Of a stretch of 64,000 bases of DNA, positions 8,290 to 16,901 are shown piece by piece. Origin of the DNA: Bryobacterales bacterium (lineage in GTDB: Bacteria > Acidobacteriota > Terriglobia > Bryobacterales > Bryobacteraceae); NCBI GenBank assembly GCA_003167495.1, contig PMSX01000137.1, forward strand, positions 1 to 64,000. The letters are read 5' to 3'. The notes beneath the pieces are model-generated. The model did not search any database. It was given only the letters and a program-made list of their open reading frames with translations, and had not been told where the DNA came from. A program made the translations under genes and the position numbers. Position 1 is the first letter of the stretch. The number at the start of each line of letters is the position of its first letter.

Positions 8290-9516
8290 ATGCCCGGCCC
8301 CTATGACTCCGCCATCGACATCACTACACCTGACAGCGGCGCCTATTACCAGAGCAAAGCGGCCGCTGAAACGGCAAAGCTTGCAGCCGCTTGGTGGGCC
8401 GTGGCGGCTCGATTTCTATTGCATGGACTCATAGTGTCCACTTGGGTCTCTCGCATTCCCGCCGTCAAGGCCGCTCTCGGCCTGACAAATGGCATGCTCG
8501 GGTTCTGCTTGCTAGGCACGGCTGTAGGATCGGTCGCCGCCGTTCCTGTCACGGGCTGGCTGGTAACTCGCTTCGGCAGCAAGAGTGTGACAACTTGGAG
8601 CACTGCGGGGTTCTGTCTTGCACTCGCCACGCCTGCTCTGGCGGTAAACTCGGCAACGCTGTTTCTGGCCCTGGCGATCTACGGCGCCATGGCGGGCGCC
8701 AACGATGTCTCCATTAATTCACAGGCTATCGCCGTAGAGACCGCTCTCGAGACGCCGACGATATCGCGTTTTCATGCGATGTTCAGTTTCGGTGGCATGC
8801 TCGGTGCCGGTTTGGGCGGCGTAGTGGCAGCGCACAAGGTCTTGCCGCAGGCTCATCTCATGCTGGCGTCTGCGCTTTTTCTGGCTATCAGCGCGGGCAC
8901 GGCGCACCACTTGCTTGACGCGCCCGACGGCGCCAGTCACCAAACCGCGCGGCTGAGTTTGGCGCGTATACCCACCGTGCTGATCATTCTCACAATCATC
9001 GGCTTCTGTATGTTTTTATCTGAAGGCGCCATGGCTGATTGGATTGCGGTCTATATGAAGCAAGTCCTGGAAGCGGGCTCCGGCTTGGCAGCGGCAGGCT
9101 ACGCCATGTTCTCGGCGGGCATGGCCATCTTTCGTTTGCTGGGCGATGCCATTACCCGTCGCCTCGGTCCTGTGCAAACCGTTCGCGCCGGCGCGCTTGT
9201 CGCGGCTTGTGGATTGACCGCTGCGCTGGCGACTCATTCCACGACCTGGGCACTCACCGGATTCGCTCTCACCGGAGCTGGATTTTCTGTTATCGTTCCA
9301 TTGGTCTTCGCCGCGGGTGGCCGTGTGCCGTCGCTGCCTCGCGGAGTGGGCATAGCAATGGTAAGCGGCTCCGGTTACATTGGCTTTCTGTTCGGCCCGC
9401 CACTCATCGGATTTGTCGCCCAGTTGACCTCATTGCGGGCCGGTTTATCGATCGTGGTTGGGTTGTGCATTGTCGCCGCGATGTTGGCTTCTTCCCTCCG
9501 CGCAGCAGCCGAGTAG
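8290..9516 (+). CDS. MFS transporter, YbjJ/FucP-like
   Basis: About twelve hydrophobic helices in 408 residues after a polar 30-residue N-terminus. The blocks WVSRIPAVKAALGL, GAMAGANDVSINSQAIAVE and FHAMFSFGGMLGAGLGG match the YbjJ-type branch of the major facilitator superfamily, related to sugar/H+ symporters. GAGGA lies about 7 nt before the ATG. The neighbouring GntR-LacI regulator could suggest a sugar substrate, but the regulator is convergent and the link is only inference. Confidence 0.85.
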   Translation: MPGPYDSAIDITTPDSGAYYQSKAAAETAKLAAAWWAVAARFLLHGLIVSTWVSRIPAVKAALGLTNGMLGFCLLGTAVGSVAAVPVTGWLVTRFGSKSVTTWSTAGFCLALATPALAVNSATLFLALAIYGAMAGANDVSINSQAIAVETALETPTISRFHAMFSFGGMLGAGLGGVVAAHKVLPQAHLMLASALFLAISAGTAHHLLDAPDGASHQTARLSLARIPTVLIILTIIGFCMFLSEGAMADWIAVYMKQVLEAGSGLAAAGYAMFSAGMAIFRLLGDAITRRLGPVQTVRAGALVAACGLTAALATHSTTWALTGFALTGAGFSVIVPLVFAAGGRVPSLPRGVGIAMVSGSGYIGFLFGPPLIGFVAQLTSLRAGLSIVVGLCIVAAMLASSLRAAAE

Positions 9517-9533
9517 CTGCCAGACTTGGCCAT

Positions 9534-10670
9534 CTACCTAGAAAGGTTCGCGCCACACGAGCGCCGCACAACCAACTCGCCATCGAGCAGAATTTCGCGA
9601 GGCGGCATATGTGGCGCCTTGATCCGGTCTAACATGGTGCGGAGAGCGGCCTCGCCAATCTCGCGTGTCGGCTGATGTACTGTCGTAAGGGGAACCGACA
9701 ACAAGCTCGCGTACGATACGTCGTCAATGCCAACCAGCCGCACATCTTCCGGCACCCTTACATGGCGCGATAACAGCAGCTGCATCAATTGTCCGGCAAT
9801 TCGGTCGTTGACGCAGACAAAGGCTTCGATGGATTCAACATCGCCCTTGGCTCGCCACTCCAGCAATTGCTCTTTGCGGGGCGGAAAAAAGGCCGGCAGA
9901 TCCACGGCCGGCCGCAAGCCGCGTGCTGCCAGCGCGTCCTTGTATCCCGCCGCGCGCTCGGAAATCGTCAAGGCTGAGCCATGGTATCCCAGGAATCCGA
10001 TGCGTTTGCATCCTAACTTCAAAAGATGCTCCGTGGCCACGTACCCAGCCTGGCGATTGTTGATGCCAACCAGATCCGGCCGGTTCCGCTCAGGATCTCG
10101 CGCGGCTCTGCGATCAAGCAAGACTACCGGAACGTGCGCCTGCTTTGCCGCCAGCAGAATGCGCCGGTTTACCTTATCGGCGTCACTCTCAAACTCCAAC
10201 GGAGCAAAAAAGATACCCGAGACTTTCTTGGAAATGTATTGCTGGCACAAACGCCAAGCCTGTTCAGTCTTACTGGCCTTAGTGTCGGCGTGCCCCCACA
10301 GTAATGCGTGCTCGCTCGCTTCGGGCGCGTTGGCTATGCCTTGGCAAATGGGCTCAAATATCTCGGTCTCGCCCAGATCTGGGATCAAAAGGCCGAATAG
10401 ATAGGGTCGTCGCTCGTTTTTGCCGGTGTGCCGTACATAAGTGCCCGATCCGGCGATGCGATCGACCAGCCCTAGATTTTGTAATTCGCGAATCGCTCGT
10501 CCAACGGTAATTCGCGATGTGCCGGATTTGTTCACCAAAGCCGTTTCACTAGGCATCTTCTGGCCCGGTTTGAAGCGGCCGGAGACGATATCAGCCTTGA
10601 GCGTTTCGAACAGCTTCTGATACTTCGGTTTTGCGGTCTGGGTGTGCTTCCGTTCCATTAAACCAGACAT
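9534..10670 (-). CDS. GntR-LacI hybrid transcriptional regulator
   Basis: The N-terminal GntR winged helix (about residues 15-80: KADIVSGRFKPGQKMPSE, TSRITVGRAIRELQNLGLV, GSGTYV) is joined to a LacI/periplasmic-binding-like sensor domain (about 90-375: FGLLIPDLGETEIFEP, VVLLDRRA, VGINNRQAGYVATEHLL, FVCNDRIA equivalent VCVNDRIAGQL). This is the AraR arrangement of sugar-responsive repressors. I start at ATG 10670; GTG 10712 would add 14 poorly conserved residues. A candidate operator lies upstream at 10733-10744. The inducer is presumably a sugar, but which one is unknown. Confidence 0.88.
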   Translation of the reverse strand: MSGLMERKHTQTAKPKYQKLFETLKADIVSGRFKPGQKMPSETALVNKSGTSRITVGRAIRELQNLGLVDRIAGSGTYVRHTGKNERRPYLFGLLIPDLGETEIFEPICQGIANAPEASEHALLWGHADTKASKTEQAWRLCQQYISKKVSGIFFAPLEFESDADKVNRRILLAAKQAHVPVVLLDRRAARDPERNRPDLVGINNRQAGYVATEHLLKLGCKRIGFLGYHGSALTISERAAGYKDALAARGLRPAVDLPAFFPPRKEQLLEWRAKGDVESIEAFVCVNDRIAGQLMQLLLSRHVRVPEDVRLVGIDDVSYASLLSVPLTTVHQPTREIGEAALRTMLDRIKAPHMPPREILLDGELVVRRSCGANLSR

Positions 10671-10732
10671 AGCAGGTTTCTCAGGTGTAGCGTTGGATTG
10701 TTCCAAAATCACGCTAAAATGGACTTAGGACG

Positions 10733-10744
10733 TTGTACCAACAA
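10733..10744. promoter_or_regulatory. Candidate operator of the GntR-LacI regulator
   Basis: TTGTACCAACAA, an imperfect palindrome (TTGT-N4-ACAA) in the divergent region between the regulator and the HAD gene. It is flanked by GGAC/GTCC arms further out. Known AraR operators share the TTGTAC core, so autoregulation is plausible. Confidence 0.4.
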
Positions 10745-10861
10745 AGTGTCCTTCCCCCCTGGTCGCGGAAGCACGGCCGGTAAATTGCGTTAGCGATTCC
10801 GGCGAACTGATTCCAAGAAGCGCAATCCAACAAGATTAGAAAAGAGGTTTAATAATTTTTT

Positions 10862-11677
10862 ATGACCCAATCAGGGAAGCAATATTTATTTGTAAGTGAT
10901 TTCGATCAGACTTTGAGTTTTAACGATTCCGGTCTCGTTCTCAGCAAACTAATTGGCGTGAATGACTTTAGCGAACGAGTCGCAGGACTCTCGGACATCA
11001 ACCTTGTGCAACAGGGCGGAGAACTCGCGTACCTCCTTCTGCACGACCCCGAATTTCGCCGCGTTCGCAAAGAGCACCTGACGGCCGTGGGCAAGCAGAT
11101 CCGCCTCAAGGCCAACATCGCTTTGCTTTCACGACTTCTGCGCGATCTAGCCGGACATGAGTTCGCGTTTCACGTTGCCTCAGCCGCCCCCGAAGAAGTG
11201 ATCCAATCCGCGCTTGAGGGTATTGTTCCCGCGGATCATATTCACGGCATGCGTTTCCGTTATCATCCGGTGTCCGGTGAAATTGAATCCATTGTCAGGC
11301 TCCCTGCCGGCTACGGAAAAGTGGTTGTTGTCGATCAGCTCAGAACGGAAATGCGAATTGGCTACCATCAATTGGTCTACGTTGGGGACGGCAGCTCCGA
11401 CGTTCACGTGATGCTGCACGTCAACCGCCTGGATGGTCTCACCATCGCGGTCTCCGAGAACAAGTACCTTACGCCCATTGCCAAACGCACGGTTCTGAGC
11501 GACGACGCCAGTAGCGTGCTCGTTCCTATTCTCGAAGATGTCTTCAAGTGGGAGCCTTCGCGAATCCGGGCGCTTTTTGAATCGCACGGATTGGCTCTCC
11601 AAGCATGGGACAAAGTTCAGACGGATTCAATCACTCTGAGCCGCACCACAAGCGCCGCACAAGTTGCCGTCCAATAG
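10862..11677 (+). CDS. HAD-family phosphatase (phosphoserine phosphatase-like)
   Basis: A cytoplasmic haloacid dehalogenase-type hydrolase. Motif I is DFDQT with nucleophile Asp13 and acid/base Asp15. A helical cap insert follows from about residue 25 to 85. Motif IV is [13 protein letters not shown], the metal-binding acidic pair of the HAD-IB group. Length 271. The nearest ribosome site (AGAGG, 10843-10847) is about 14 nt from the ATG, longer than usual. It is divergent from the GntR-LacI gene, so both may respond to that regulator. The substrate is unknown. Confidence 0.82.
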   Translation: MTQSGKQYLFVSDFDQTLSFNDSGLVLSKLIGVNDFSERVAGLSDINLVQQGGELAYLLLHDPEFRRVRKEHLTAVGKQIRLKANIALLSRLLRDLAGHEFAFHVASAAPEEVIQSALEGIVPADHIHGMRFRYHPVSGEIESIVRLPAGYGKVVVVDQLRTEMRIGYHQLVYVGDGSSDVHVMLHVNRLDGLTIAVSENKYLTPIAKRTVLSDDASSVLVPILEDVFKWEPSRIRALFESHGLALQAWDKVQTDSITLSRTTSAAQVAVQ

Positions 11678-11731
11678 AGGTGTGAGTCGCGATGCTTGCG
11701 AAGAGTAGTGCGTAAATTGGAGTATCGTTGC

Positions 11732-11788
11732 CGCTCCTTGACAGTCACGGCTCAGCCAGGGTTTCCAAGGCGTGACTGTGAAGGAGCG
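11732..11788. repeat. Long inverted repeat between convergent genes
   Basis: Arms 11732-11749 (CGCTCCTTGACAGTCACG) and 11771-11788 (CGTGACTGTGAAGGAGCG) pair over 18 nt with a single G-G mismatch around a 21-nt loop. It sits between the 3' ends of the HAD gene and the TetR gene, where a bidirectional terminator would be expected, but no T-tract follows either arm. From memory, similar GC-rich palindromic elements with CTCC...GGAG ends recur in genomes of this group, so it may be a dispersed repeat. Confidence 0.6.
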
Positions 11789-11815
11789 TTGTACGCAAAC
11801 TTCTGCAAGTTGGTG

Positions 11816-12421
11816 CTAGCGGTTTTTCTCGTTTGAAATGCCCGCCCATACCAGCTCCGTCACTTGGTTGGCAAACTCGATTGTTAAGGGTTCATGTCCG
11901 ATGAGGAGCCGATAATAGAGGGGAGCGTAAAGAGCGTCAAGGACCATTTCGAGGTCCAAATTTCGCCGCAGTTCTTTCGGATAACGCTCTATGCCGCGCC
12001 GGGCGAATTTCCGGCGCGGCAACACCCAAATGGATAGAAACGCCTCCGCCACTTTCGGATCACTTTGCGCCGCTGCAATTAGGCCCTTGAATACTCGGCC
12101 GCGCGGGCTCTTCAGTAGTTTTACGAAGTTGTGTAGCTGAATGCGCACATCTTCTTTCAAACTACCGCTATCAGGAAACGGCAGCTCTTGTGCGACAGAT
12201 TCACGCAACGCTTCGAGCATTACCGCTTCTTTATGCGGCCACCATCGATAAATTGTGGCTTTACTGGCACCCGCTTTTTCGGCGATGGCTTCACACGTTA
12301 CGCCGGGATAGCCGAGTTCCTCCAACGCTTCAAGAGAGGCCTGTAAAATGCGGGCGCGCGCTTCCTCATCGCGGGGACGACCCCGGCCTCGCACCGTGTC
12401 GTCAACGGCTTCGATTGGCAT
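11816..12421 (-). CDS. TetR-family repressor, probable regulator of the adjacent RND pump
   Basis: The N-terminal TetR DNA-binding domain (about residues 20-66: RARILQASLEALEELGY, GVTCEAIAEKAGASKATIYRWWPHK) is followed by a helical ligand-binding domain to residue 201. The gene is divergent from the RND efflux operon across 80 nt, the classical layout for local repression relieved by a pump substrate. ATG 12421 gives a normal family length. Confidence 0.88.
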   Translation of the reverse strand: MPIEAVDDTVRGRGRPRDEEARARILQASLEALEELGYPGVTCEAIAEKAGASKATIYRWWPHKEAVMLEALRESVAQELPFPDSGSLKEDVRIQLHNFVKLLKSPRGRVFKGLIAAAQSDPKVAEAFLSIWVLPRRKFARRGIERYPKELRRNLDLEMVLDALYAPLYYRLLIGHEPLTIEFANQVTELVWAGISNEKNR

Positions 12422-12438
12422 CTAGCTTTGAGATCCAT

Positions 12439-12452
12439 TCCCACGCATGGGA
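12439..12452. promoter_or_regulatory. Palindrome in tetR-RND divergent region
   Basis: TCCCACGCATGGGA, 5-nt arms around CGCA, in the only 80 nt between the TetR and RND start codons. It is a candidate TetR-type operator, although its arms are short for that family. Confidence 0.35.
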
Positions 12453-12501
12453 GGTTCACTTTTCCGAAACTTCCGCGTATCGAAATTAATCATTCGTACT
12501 G

Positions 12502-15500
12502 ATGTGGATAGTAAAGATAGCTCTTTCCCGTCCCTATACGTTTATCGTACTGGCTCTCCTGATTTTGCTCGCAGCTCCCATCGTAATTTTCCGTACCCCC
12601 ACTGACATTTTTCCGAACATTAACATACCTGTAATTTCGGTTATCTGGAATTTTACCGGTCTGAGTCCGGATCAAATGGAAGGGCGCATGATCTCGCCTT
12701 ACGAGCGGGTTCTTACTACCACGGTGAACGACATCGAACACCTGGAGTCGTTCTCATTGAACGGAGTGGCAGTCAACAAGATTTTCCTCCAGCCATACGC
12801 CAACGTGACCACAGGAATTGCGCAGGTCACCGCTGTCTCACAGACGATCCTACGTCAAATGCCGGCGGGCGTGAACCCTCCGTTGGTGATCACCTACAAC
12901 GCATCGAGTGTTCCTATTCTCCAACTTGCGCTGTCGAGCCCGACAATGCAGGAACAAGATCTGAATGATATCGGCCTCAACTTCCTGCGCCCTCAACTGG
13001 TCACTGTTCCTGGCGCCGCTGTGCCGTATCCTTACGGCGGAAAGCAGCGGCAAGTCATGGTCGATCTCGATCAATCGCAACTCCAGGCAAAAGGCCTTTC
13101 CCCAACAGATATAGTGAACGCCGTGGCGTTACAGAATTTGATTCTGCCGTCCGGCACCGCCAAGATCGGCCAGTTCGAGTATGACGTTGATATGAACGCC
13201 AGTCCGAAGACGATTCCGGAAATCGGCGAATTCCCTGTCAAAGTAATCGGTAATTCAACAGTCTACTTACATGACGTTGGCAGCATACGCAACGGGTTTT
13301 CGCCACAAACGAACATCGTCCGGCAAGACGGTCGACGCGGTGTGTTGATCTCCATCTTGAAAGCCGGCAATGCGTCCACCCTCGATATCGTCAAAGGCAC
13401 GAAGGAATTGTTACCGAGGGTGGCGGCGACCCTCCCACCGGATTTGAAGATACAACCCCTGTCCGATCAATCCATATTCGTGCGCGCGGCCATAAGCGGC
13501 GTAGTGCGCGAAGCCGTGATTGCGGCTTGCTTGACCGGCCTGATGATCCTGTTGTTTCTGGGGAGCTGGCGCAGCACGCTCATCATCGCTGTTTCAATTC
13601 CGTTATCCATTCTCACTTCCGTCATCATACTCAGCGCGCTAGGCGAAACGATCAATATCATGACTCTCGGCGGATTGGCGCTTGCTGTAGGCATTTTGGT
13701 GGACGACGCTACTGTCACGATTGAAAACATCGAGCGCTACTTGGAAGAAGCACTTCCCTTGCGGGAAGCCATCGTCGAGGGCGCGGCGCAGATATCCGTG
13801 CCGGCGCTTGTCTCCACGCTTTGTATCTGCATCGTTTTCTTACCCATGTTCTTTTTAAGCGGCGTGGCGCGTTATCTGTTTGTACCCTTGGCTGAAGCGG
13901 TTGTGTTCGCAATGCTGGCCTCGTACGTGCTCTCAAGAACTCTAGTCCCAACCTTGGCCATGTACCTCCTCAAAGCCAAAGAGCATGGGCAAACGCGTTC
14001 CCGCAATCCGCTTGTGCTCTTCCAGCGCGGCTTTGAACGCCTCTTCGAGAAGGCGCGTACCCAATATCACGCCGTCCTCACCACTGTTGTTTGGCGACGA
14101 AACGTGTTTGTCCCGCTATTCTTGCTCGCTTGTTTATCGGTGCTGTTCTTGGTCCCCTTTTTGGGTGAAGACTTCTTTCCCACGAGTGACAACGGGCAAT
14201 TCAAGCTCCACGTGCGCGCCAAGACCGGTACCCGTATCGAAGAGATGGCGCGGCTTTGCGACAACGTGGATTCCTCCATCCGGAGACAGATACCAAAAAG
14301 TGAGCTCGATAACATTCTGGACAACATAGGGCTCCCGTACAGCGGATTGAATCTCTCTTACAGCAACTCGGGCCAGATAGGAAGCGCGGACGCCGACCTC
14401 CTAGTCAGTCTGACGGAGAAGCACCAACCCACCGCCGAGTACGTCCACAAGCTCCGCGAAACTCTGCCGAAGGAATTTCCCGGCACGACTTTTTATTTCT
14501 TGCCGGCCGATATCGTCACGCAGATTTTGAATTTCGGGTTACCGTCTCCCATCGACATTCAAATCGTCGGCAACGACGTATTTGCCAGCAAGAAATACGC
14601 TGATAAAATCCTCCCACAGCTTAAAATTATTCCCGGGGCGGTAGATCTGCACATTCACCAGGTGTTCGATGGGCCAAAGCTGCACATTCAGGTAGACAGG
14701 ACCAAAGCGGCCGAAAGTGGTTTCACTCAGAACGATATAGCCCGTAGTTTGCTGACCACTCTCAGCGGCAGCTTTCAGACACAACCCACCTTTTGGCTAA
14801 ACCCGGTTAATGGCGTGAGCTATAGCTTGGCTACGCAAACACCGCAATACCGAATTCAATCGCTGCAGGATCTGGAGAACATTCCCATTTCAGGCGCTGG
14901 GCAGATGGCCCCTGAAATTCTGAACGACGTGGCTAGTATCGACCGCGAGAGTGAGCTTGGCATAATTACTCACTTCAACATCCGCCGCACGGTGGATATT
15001 TACGGGTCTGTGCAAGGGAGCGACCTCGGGGCGGTCGGCCGAGATATTCAAAAGGTTCTCGACGCGAACAAAAAATCGTTGGCCCGCGGCACGGAAGTTG
15101 CGCTGCGCGGCCAAGTGCAAACCATGCAAACCTCCTTTACGGGATTGTTGGCCGGATTGGCGGGCGCGATTGTGCTGGTCTACCTATTAATCGTGGTCAA
15201 TTTCCAAAGTTGGCTGGACCCGTTCATCATCATTACCGCCCTTCCGGCGGCGCTGGCCGGGATTGTGATGTTTCTTTTCGTCACTCACACGACCGTGAGT
15301 GTTCCCGCTTTGATGGGAGCAATCATGTGCATGGGTGTCGCCACAGCCAATAGTATTCTGGTTGTGAGCTTCGCAAAAGAGCAACTGCACAAGCATGGCA
15401 ACGCCATTGAAGCAGCGCTTGAGGCGGGATCAACGCGCTTTCGCCCCGTTCTGATGACTGCCTTAGCTATGATCATCGGCATGATTCCCATGGCGATCGG

Positions 15501-15678
15501 CATGGGCGAAGGCGGTGAACAAAACGCACCGCTCGGCCGGGCGGTTATTGGCGGCCTGCTGTTTGCCACAGTCGCCACCTTATTCTTTGTGCCCACCGTT
15601 TTTGGCTTGCTGCACAGCTTGGCGGGGACAAAGAAAATCGACGAGACTGAGCTAGCGCATACGTCGCAGCAGCACTGA
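12502..15678 (+). CDS. RND efflux pump inner-membrane permease (HAE1-like)
   Basis: The proton-driven inner-membrane component of a tripartite efflux pump. The protein is 1058 residues, standard for the family, with the N-terminal helix (about 10-28) followed by a large periplasmic loop. The TM4 proton-relay pair is Asp401-Asp402 in AVGILVDDATVTIENIERYL, and the second half repeats the fold with TM segments near 540, 870-960 and 1000-1035. The substrate range cannot be predicted. The fusion protein follows after 10 nt. Confidence 0.93.
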   Translation: MWIVKIALSRPYTFIVLALLILLAAPIVIFRTPTDIFPNINIPVISVIWNFTGLSPDQMEGRMISPYERVLTTTVNDIEHLESFSLNGVAVNKIFLQPYANVTTGIAQVTAVSQTILRQMPAGVNPPLVITYNASSVPILQLALSSPTMQEQDLNDIGLNFLRPQLVTVPGAAVPYPYGGKQRQVMVDLDQSQLQAKGLSPTDIVNAVALQNLILPSGTAKIGQFEYDVDMNASPKTIPEIGEFPVKVIGNSTVYLHDVGSIRNGFSPQTNIVRQDGRRGVLISILKAGNASTLDIVKGTKELLPRVAATLPPDLKIQPLSDQSIFVRAAISGVVREAVIAACLTGLMILLFLGSWRSTLIIAVSIPLSILTSVIILSALGETINIMTLGGLALAVGILVDDATVTIENIERYLEEALPLREAIVEGAAQISVPALVSTLCICIVFLPMFFLSGVARYLFVPLAEAVVFAMLASYVLSRTLVPTLAMYLLKAKEHGQTRSRNPLVLFQRGFERLFEKARTQYHAVLTTVVWRRNVFVPLFLLACLSVLFLVPFLGEDFFPTSDNGQFKLHVRAKTGTRIEEMARLCDNVDSSIRRQIPKSELDNILDNIGLPYSGLNLSYSNSGQIGSADADLLVSLTEKHQPTAEYVHKLRETLPKEFPGTTFYFLPADIVTQILNFGLPSPIDIQIVGNDVFASKKYADKILPQLKIIPGAVDLHIHQVFDGPKLHIQVDRTKAAESGFTQNDIARSLLTTLSGSFQTQPTFWLNPVNGVSYSLATQTPQYRIQSLQDLENIPISGAGQMAPEILNDVASIDRESELGIITHFNIRRTVDIYGSVQGSDLGAVGRDIQKVLDANKKSLARGTEVALRGQVQTMQTSFTGLLAGLAGAIVLVYLLIVVNFQSWLDPFIIITALPAALAGIVMFLFVTHTTVSVPALMGAIMCMGVATANSILVVSFAKEQLHKHGNAIEAALEAGSTRFRPVLMTALAMIIGMIPMAIGMGEGGEQNAPLGRAVIGGLLFATVATLFFVPTVFGLLHSLAGTKKIDETELAHTSQQH

Positions 15679-15688
15679 GGATTGAGCT

Positions 15689-16897
15689 ATGCAAGTGGAA
15701 CAACAACAATCGGAAACGACACAGACAGCGGAACCGACCGAAAAAAAGCGCACCGGTGTACGCCTCGGAGGATTGCTCGCTTTGCTGGTGGTGGTAGCCG
15801 CGGTTTTCGCGTTCGTCATCTTCTCCGGTATCACCTCGCGCCTCCGCGCAGACAACGCGTTAAAGACTGAGACAAACGAACTGGCCGTCCTCGCCGTGTC
15901 GGTGATCACCCCAACGGTTACCCCAGGCGCCGAAGAGATTGCTCTGCCCGGCAATATGCAAGCATTCATCGACACGCCGGTTTGGGCGCGCTCCAGCGGT
16001 TATCTGAAAGCGTGGTACGTCGACATCGGCGGCCGTGTGAAACAAGGGCAATTATTAGCCGAGATCGAAACGCCGGAAGTGGATCAGCAATTGCTCCAGG
16101 CCCGGGCGCAGCTGCAAACCGCTGAAGCGAACCTCAAACTTTCCGAAGTGACAGCCGACCGCTACACGGAATTATTCAAAACGGATTCCGTCGCGAAACA
16201 AGACGTCGATAACGCCGTGCAAGGCGAGGCCGCGAAAAAAGCCGACGTTGCGTCCGCCCAGGCCAATGTTTCGCGCTTGGAACAACTGGTGTCCTACGAA
16301 AAAGTGGACTCGCCTTTCTCAGGTATCCTCACCGCTCGTAACATCGACATCGGCTCTTTGGTTAACCAGGGAGCTAACACGCCAGGCAAAGAGCTGTTTC
16401 ACGTGGCTTCCATCGACGTTTTGCGTGTTTATGTAAGCGTCCCTGAAATGTATTCGCAAGCCGCCAAACCTGGTGTCCAGGCCTATCTCACGCTGACCGA
16501 ATTCCCCGGTCGAAAGTTCCTCGGACAGGTTGTAAGGAACGCCAACGCCATTGACCAATCTTCCCGCACCTTGCTCGTTGAAGTCGATGTAAGAAATCCC
16601 ACTGGCGAGTTGCTGCCCGGTTCATACGTGACGGTTCACCTTAAGTTGCCTTCCAACATTCCGGCGGTCACCGTACCTTCCAATACACTTTTGTTTCGCT
16701 CCGAGGGTTTGCGCGTTGTCCGGGTCAAAGAGGGAAAAGCGGAATTGGTTCCTGTAATCATGGGCCGTGACTTCGGCGACACTGTCGAACTCGTGTCCGG
16801 CATTCAGCGCGATGACAAGGTTGTAGTGAATCCCAGCGACTCCATCACCGACGGACAAAAAGTGGCCATAGCCGGCCAAGGGAAGCGCGGGAGCTGA
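15689..16897 (+). CDS. RND efflux periplasmic adaptor (membrane fusion protein)
   Basis: Bridges the inner-membrane permease and the outer-membrane channel. One N-terminal membrane helix (about residues 29-50) anchors it. The split lipoyl domain is recognisable in SSGYLKAWYVDIGGRVKQGQ and SPFSGILTARNIDIGSLV, separated by a helical hairpin rich in Ala/Gln. A beta-barrel domain (SVPEMYSQAAKPGVQAYLTL) and a membrane-proximal domain follow. Length 402. It follows the RND stop by 10 nt with GAGGA upstream of the ATG. Confidence 0.92.
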   Translation: MQVEQQQSETTQTAEPTEKKRTGVRLGGLLALLVVVAAVFAFVIFSGITSRLRADNALKTETNELAVLAVSVITPTVTPGAEEIALPGNMQAFIDTPVWARSSGYLKAWYVDIGGRVKQGQLLAEIETPEVDQQLLQARAQLQTAEANLKLSEVTADRYTELFKTDSVAKQDVDNAVQGEAAKKADVASAQANVSRLEQLVSYEKVDSPFSGILTARNIDIGSLVNQGANTPGKELFHVASIDVLRVYVSVPEMYSQAAKPGVQAYLTLTEFPGRKFLGQVVRNANAIDQSSRTLLVEVDVRNPTGELLPGSYVTVHLKLPSNIPAVTVPSNTLLFRSEGLRVVRVKEGKAELVPVIMGRDFGDTVELVSGIQRDDKVVVNPSDSITDGQKVAIAGQGKRGS

Positions 16898-16901
16898 GAG
16901 T

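Noticed and set aside
12439-12452. Firm TetR operator call
   Set aside because: The palindrome has only 5-nt arms and no conserved copy could be checked, so it is listed only as a candidate.
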